From Roseimicrobium gellanilyticum (GTDB lineage: Bacteria > Verrucomicrobiota > Verrucomicrobiia > Verrucomicrobiales > Verrucomicrobiaceae): a stretch of 64,000 bases of DNA. The notes below the pieces were generated by a model, which was given only the letters and a program-made list of their open reading frames with translations, searched no databases and was not told the origin of the DNA. Both the position numbers and the translations under genes were made by a program. This document shows positions 60,828 to 64,000 of the stretch, piece after piece. How positions within the stretch are numbered: the stretch's first letter is position 1; every line of letters begins with the position of its first letter. The DNA lies in assembly GCF_003315205.1 (NCBI RefSeq), contig NZ_QNRR01000005.1, forward strand, positions 62,001-126,000, written 5' to 3'.

Positions 60828-61271
60828 TCACACCGGCACCACATGATACTCCAGTGCCCATTCGCGCATGTAGCGCACCTGGTCCGGTACGATGCGATAG
60901 AGCATGAACACCGGATTGTCTGGTGAGCCAAGATACACCCTCAGCAGTGCATTCTCCTGCCAGATGTCATCGATGAGCATGCGGTCGGTCACCACTTCGG
61001 CGCGGCCCGTGATGCGGACCTGGTTATGATCCGGATCGAGATAGCACAGCTCGACCTTCGGGTTTACGGCGATCTCTCCAGTCTTGTGGTAGCTCTTGAG
61101 GTTCGCGACATACACCGTGAATCCATCCGTGCGGACGGGAGATACAGGGCGCACACGCGCCTGATCGCCATCCATGCTCGCGAGCATGGGAAACTTCGCG
61201 GCGCGCATGGTCGCTTCGGCGAGCGCGGGAAGTTCCGCGGGATCGATGGGCTTGGGGACAGGAGCGGGCAT
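60828..61271 (-). CDS. Pyridoxamine 5'-phosphate oxidase family protein
   Basis: A 147-residue split-barrel flavin- or heme-binding protein. MLASMDGDQARVRPVSPVRT, then TVYVANLKSYHKTGEIAVNP, and ELCYLDPDHNQVRITGRAEV are the PPOX/general stress protein 26 pattern. It lacks the C-terminal PdxH domain, so it is not the vitamin B6 oxidase itself; it probably reduces a small flavin or F420-type cofactor or binds it in stress. It lies 74 bp after the 2-hydroxyacid dehydrogenase gene on the same strand. Confidence 0.85.
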   Translation of the reverse strand: MPAPVPKPIDPAELPALAEATMRAAKFPMLASMDGDQARVRPVSPVRTDGFTVYVANLKSYHKTGEIAVNPKVELCYLDPDHNQVRITGRAEVVTDRMLIDDIWQENALLRVYLGSPDNPVFMLYRIVPDQVRYMREWALEYHVVPV

Positions 61272-61345
61272 GGAGAGGAGTCAAGAGGTCAACGGTCGTT
61301 GGTCAACCGTTTTGCAGGGAATGACTCCTCCCACCGCGACCTGCT

Positions 61346-62338
61346 TCACATCACCCGGCTCAGCAGTTCATCACCTTTCAGGAAGCGCGCGAAGTTTTCG
61401 AGGAAATGCTCCACCATGTCGCGCATGTCATCCTTCTGACCGCCTCCGGTGTGCGGGGTGATGTGGCAGTTTTCCAGGGCAAAAAGCGGATGGTCTGCGG
61501 GCAGCGGCTCAGGCTCGGTCACATCGAGCCAGGCGGCACTGAGCAGTCCCTCCTGCAGCGCTTGCGCCAGGGCATTCTGGTCCACTGTCGTGCCACGGCC
61601 GATGTTGTAGAAGGTGGCGCCGTGCTTCATGACGGCGAATTCCTTGGTGGAAAAGAAGTCGCGAGTGCTCTCGCTGTCCGGCAGGATGTTGATGACATGA
61701 TCGGCTGTGGCCAGTGCAGGATAGATTTGGTCCGGGGTGAGGACATTCACGCTCTCCGTCCCGCGGGGCTCGCGGCGCACGGCCCGCACGCGCATCGCGA
61801 AGGGGGCGAGCATGCCGACCAGCTTCTCTGCAATGGAACCGTACCCCACAATCAACACTGTCTGCCCACGCAGAAGGCGGCAGCTGGCGCGGAGCTGGTA
61901 CCAGGTGTCGGTGCCGCTCGGTGTCACGGTCGCCAAAGCACGCGGGAGCTGGCGGGCCTGTGCCAGCATGAAGGCGAGTAAGTGCTCCGCGCATGCCTGG
62001 TCATAGACCGGCGAGCTGTTGGTCACGACCAGCTGCTTCTCTCCCACCCCACTGCGGAATTCGGGAGTATCATACCGTGTGATGCTGGCCGTGCTCACTT
62101 GCAACCAGCGGAGATTTTTGGAGCCCAGCACCCCAGCCACGGCAGGCTGTCCGAGGGCGATGTGCGCTTCCGCAAGCTGGGCATCAATTGGCGCATCCTC
62201 CAACACCGAGGTGCCACCCGCTGAGGGCACGAGCAATCGATGAGGTTCAATGCCGGTGCGCAGCCGCTCCAAGAGCGCGGGCTCGACTTGAATGTCCGTG
62301 AAAACGTTCAGCGTGGCGGGCAGGTCGGGAGGAGACAT
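61346..62338 (-). CDS. D-isomer specific 2-hydroxyacid dehydrogenase
   Basis: A 330-residue NAD(P)-dependent dehydrogenase. The substrate domain is split around the Rossmann domain (GQTVLIVGYGSIAEKLVGML; usual GxGxxG is GYGSIA). HVINILPDSESTRDFFSTKE and the VDQNALAQALQEGLLSAAWL and DVTEPEPLP segment are family marks, with the catalytic His in NCHITPHTGGG. The branch fits glyoxylate/hydroxypyruvate reductases. It is the first gene of a probable operon with the PPOX and exported-protein genes downstream. Confidence 0.9.
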   Translation of the reverse strand: MSPPDLPATLNVFTDIQVEPALLERLRTGIEPHRLLVPSAGGTSVLEDAPIDAQLAEAHIALGQPAVAGVLGSKNLRWLQVSTASITRYDTPEFRSGVGEKQLVVTNSSPVYDQACAEHLLAFMLAQARQLPRALATVTPSGTDTWYQLRASCRLLRGQTVLIVGYGSIAEKLVGMLAPFAMRVRAVRREPRGTESVNVLTPDQIYPALATADHVINILPDSESTRDFFSTKEFAVMKHGATFYNIGRGTTVDQNALAQALQEGLLSAAWLDVTEPEPLPADHPLFALENCHITPHTGGGQKDDMRDMVEHFLENFARFLKGDELLSRVM

Positions 62339-62406
62339 TGCAGGGAATACTCCCGAAATCGAAAGGCGGACTCAAGGTGGGTGCATCTTCCTGCGGGACG
62401 TCACAC

Positions 62407-62446
62407 AAAAAGCAAAACGCCGCGCCTGCTTGTGGCAGGCGCGGCG
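62407..62446 (-). terminator. Intrinsic terminator of the 62484 EF-hand gene
   Basis: Read on the minus strand, CGCCGCGCCTGC-cacaa-GCAGGCGCGGCG is a perfect 12-bp stem followed by TTTTGCTTTTT. It lies 38 bp after the EF-hand gene stop. Confidence 0.9.
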
Positions 62447-62483
62447 GTTGATGACAGGAAAGCCAGTCGTCGGGGAGGAAGGC

Positions 62484-62789
62484 TTACTTGGCTTCCTTCT
62501 TCTTGCCAACGGCGGTGAATTCTTCCTTGGTCAGGGAACCGTCCTTGTCCTTGTCCTTCCGGCCAAAGGCGGTTTCAGCCTTGGCAGCGTCCTTCTGACC
62601 CTTGAGGAATTCTTCCTTGGTCACCTTGCCGTCGCCATTCGCGTCTTTCTTGGCGAACTGGGCGGCCAGATCGGGCTTGGGCTTGGCACCCTCAGCAGGC
62701 TTGGCGCCTTCGGCGGGCTTCTTCTCGTCAGCGGCGAAAGAGACGGAGGCGCTCATGATAAGCGCGAAAAGAACTGCAGTGATTTTCAT
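62484..62789 (-). CDS. Exported EF-hand protein
   Basis: A 101-residue protein. The signal peptide (AVLFALIMSASVSFAADE) is followed by a PAEGAK repeat linker and two calcium loops: DANGDGKVTKEEF and DKDKDGSLTKEEF, both with the full acidic pattern. It should bind Ca2+ in the periplasm. Related exported EF-hand proteins are frequent in Verrucomicrobia; role unknown. The ATG at 62789 was chosen because it begins the signal peptide. It has its own terminator. Confidence 0.85.
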   Translation of the reverse strand: MKITAVLFALIMSASVSFAADEKKPAEGAKPAEGAKPKPDLAAQFAKKDANGDGKVTKEEFLKGQKDAAKAETAFGRKDKDKDGSLTKEEFTAVGKKKEAK

Positions 62790-62964
62790 ATTCTGATTCT
62801 GATGATGTTTTAAGTTTGGATTGTCACGCACCGTCACGCGAAACGCTCAGCGCGGGCGGGGGTAACGCTGAGTCTTGCAGGACATTGCAGGATTTTTTTA
62901 TATCGCACTGGGCAGGGACCTTTTGCTTCGGAATCTTCTGAATTCTTTACCGTAGGATCCCCGG

Positions 62965-63003
62965 GAAAAAAGAACCCCTGCCCCGGCGCAGCCGGAGCAG
63001 GGG
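62965..63003 (-). terminator. Intrinsic terminator of the 63049 EF-hand gene
   Basis: CCCCTGC.CCGGC-tgc-GCCGG.GCAGGGG (one mismatch) is followed on the minus strand by TTCTTTTTTC. Confidence 0.85.
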
Positions 63004-63048
63004 CGGGTATGACTCGGACCCTACTGATTTGCTTCTTAGCCCAGGGGA

Positions 63049-63408
63049 TCAGGGCTTCTTGTCGCCTTCCGGCTTCTTGCCGGGGCGGTCGCCACCTTCA
63101 CCGGGCTTGCGGCCACCTTCAGGACGGGCAAGAAACTCTTCCTTCGTGAGCTTGCCGTCCTTGTCCTTGTCCTTGGCGGCGAAGCCCTTCTCAGCGCGTT
63201 CCGCGTTTTCCTTGGCGCGAGGAGAGGCCAGGTACTCTTCCTTGCTGATGGCGCCGTCACTGTTGGTGTCGAGCTTCTTGAAGAATTCTTCGGGATTGCC
63301 GCGGGGGCGGTCACCGCCACCAGGGGGCTTGCCGGGCTTGTCGCCTTCAGCGGCGAGGGCGAGGGTGGCGCTCAGGAGCATGGCTCCAAGGGTCAGGATG
63401 ATCTTCAT
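63049..63408 (-). CDS. Exported EF-hand protein
   Basis: A 119-residue protein with a signal peptide (IILTLGAMLLSATLALAAEG), a Gly/Pro-rich stretch, and two calcium loops: DTNSDGAISKEEY and DKDKDGKLTKEEF. The tail is Gly, Pro and Lys-rich (GGRKPGEGGDRPGKKPEGD). It looks like a relative of the EF-hand gene at 62484 with the same signal-linker-two-loops plan; a tandem duplication is likely. The two are separated by a terminator, so each has its own transcript. Confidence 0.85.
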   Translation of the reverse strand: MKIILTLGAMLLSATLALAAEGDKPGKPPGGGDRPRGNPEEFFKKLDTNSDGAISKEEYLASPRAKENAERAEKGFAAKDKDKDGKLTKEEFLARPEGGRKPGEGGDRPGKKPEGDKKP

Positions 63409-63557
63409 CGTCGTGGATGGTTTGGCTATGGTTGATAAGGCGCCTCGCACCGGTAAGCCGATTGGGGCGTGTTGTGCTTCAACCTCCGACAATGCTCAGG
63501 GTTGCGCGGGAATGTGTATTCTCTTCGAAGGCGAGGTGACTGCGGCCTCATGATCCG

Positions 63558-63596
63558 AAAAAGTCGAAGGCCCTGGACGGCGGTCCAGGGCCTTCG
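63558..63596 (-). terminator. Strong intrinsic terminator of phoH
   Basis: CGAAGGCCCTGGAC-cgcc-GTCCAGGGCCTTCG is a perfect 14-bp stem followed on the minus strand by ACTTTTTC. It lies 37 bp after the PhoH stop. Confidence 0.9.
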
Positions 63597-63632
63597 GCAG
63601 CTTGATAGGGTGAATGCTCCTGGCGGCAGCGA

Positions 63633-64000
63633 CTACAACAACCTCGCTCCCGCCTCTGCCAGCGGGCTGCGTTCGCCCTTGCTGAGGGGAACGTGGGCCG
63701 CGAAGGGCTGGCCACGCAGTCGCTGGCGGGTGTACACGAGGCCGTTGCTGCGGCTGTCCACATACGGGTTGTCGATCTGGGCTGGGTCGCCGATGAGCAC
63801 CAGCTTGCTACCGCGGCTCATGCGGGTGACGACCGTCTTGGCCTCGAGTGGTGTGAGCTGCTGAGCTTCATCCAGAATGAAGAAGCGATCCGGAATGCTG
63901 CGTCCGCGGATGTAGCAGAGCGCTTCAATCTCCACCATGCCGGCCTGGATCAGTGGGTCGTAGGGAGCGGAGGCACCGCCGGCTACCGTGGACATGGGAG
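63633..64000 (-). CDS. PhoH family ATPase (C-terminal part; gene continues beyond the window)
   Basis: The last 122 codons of a PhoH-type protein. FFILDEAQQLTPLEAKTVVT is the Walker B region with its DEAQ. IGDPAQIDNPYVDSRSNGLV and AHVPLSKGERSPLAEAGARL follow as in the PIN-PhoH (YlaK-like) subgroup. PhoH proteins are P-loop NTPases; PIN-PhoH members are probably RNA helicase/RNases. The Walker A and PIN domain would lie beyond the right edge. The strong terminator after it shows this is the end of the transcript. Confidence 0.85.
   Translation of the reverse strand, partial: PMSTVAGGASAPYDPLIQAGMVEIEALCYIRGRSIPDRFFILDEAQQLTPLEAKTVVTRMSRGSKLVLIGDPAQIDNPYVDSRSNGLVYTRQRLRGQPFAAHVPLSKGERSPLAEAGARLL

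Noticed and set aside
59756-60907. A 383-codon plus-strand open frame
   Set aside because: Antisense to the exported protein at 59906-60745; it also reads through the inverted-repeat element and lacks a plausible start region.

Overview
The window reads as chromosome of a Verrucomicrobiota bacterium, most likely the Verrucomicrobium/Roseimicrobium/Prosthecobacter group. The basis is a full Verru_Chthon cassette (A-B-C-D), several 'planctomycete-type' cytochrome and Tat-secreted families (DUF1552, DUF1592 group, DUF1549/DUF1553, DUF1501), an ECF sigma factor coupled to a Ser/Thr kinase, and GC-rich codon use throughout. The organism call is inference. There is no sign of a prophage, IS transposase, CRISPR array or rRNA operon. 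One tRNA gene (Val, UAC) is present. Both ends cut through genes (DUF1552 at the left, PhoH at the right).

Layout. 1-7770: two divergent exported-cytochrome/Tat gene pairs around a GntR regulator with a candidate operator. 7785-10178: small membrane and GYF-domain proteins and WrbA. 10365-13966: an operon of a Ser/Thr kinase fused to a degenerate signal-peptidase-like domain, an ECF sigma factor and a small membrane protein. 14081-20816: membrane acyltransferase, GT39 transferase, PAP2 phosphatase, an acetate-symporter pair (DUF485 + ActP) and a lipoprotein. 20873-28268: an ATP-grasp-like protein, a PLD-like protein, a half-size ABC exporter and an FHA-FHA-ABC transporter. 28428-32575: envelope lipoproteins, an S41 PDZ protease, homoserine dehydrogenase and a tiny exported protein. 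32816-37975: an overlapping operon of two HTTM-type membrane proteins, a TetR regulator and a three-part ABC exporter, with two matching candidate operators.

38592-45146 is the Verru_Chthon cassette. By N-terminal signal features its products match minor pseudopilins K, I, J and H of type II secretion, without other secretion genes nearby. 45637-55804 holds tRNA-Val, an exported protein, a pseudokinase-FHA protein, two glycosyltransferase-like membrane proteins, a DUF6065 protein, a possible polyproline microprotein, and an Mpl-like Mur ligase coupled to a glycosyltransferase. 55987-64000 holds a large transmembrane kinase with PEGA and peptidoglycan-binding domains, small exported proteins, a PPOX protein, a 2-hydroxyacid dehydrogenase, two EF-hand proteins and PhoH.

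Two themes cross the window. The first is phospho-signalling at the envelope: two active-looking kinases, one pseudokinase-FHA protein and an FHA-ABC transporter. The second is a set of palindromic intergenic repeats of at least four unrelated families (23358-23478 with 38111-38230; 32671-32815 with 38021-38048; 30666-30794; 59721-59902), which look like REPIN/MITE-type elements. Coordinates, motifs and inverted repeats were read by eye; family names come from motif recognition and were not checked by any search.
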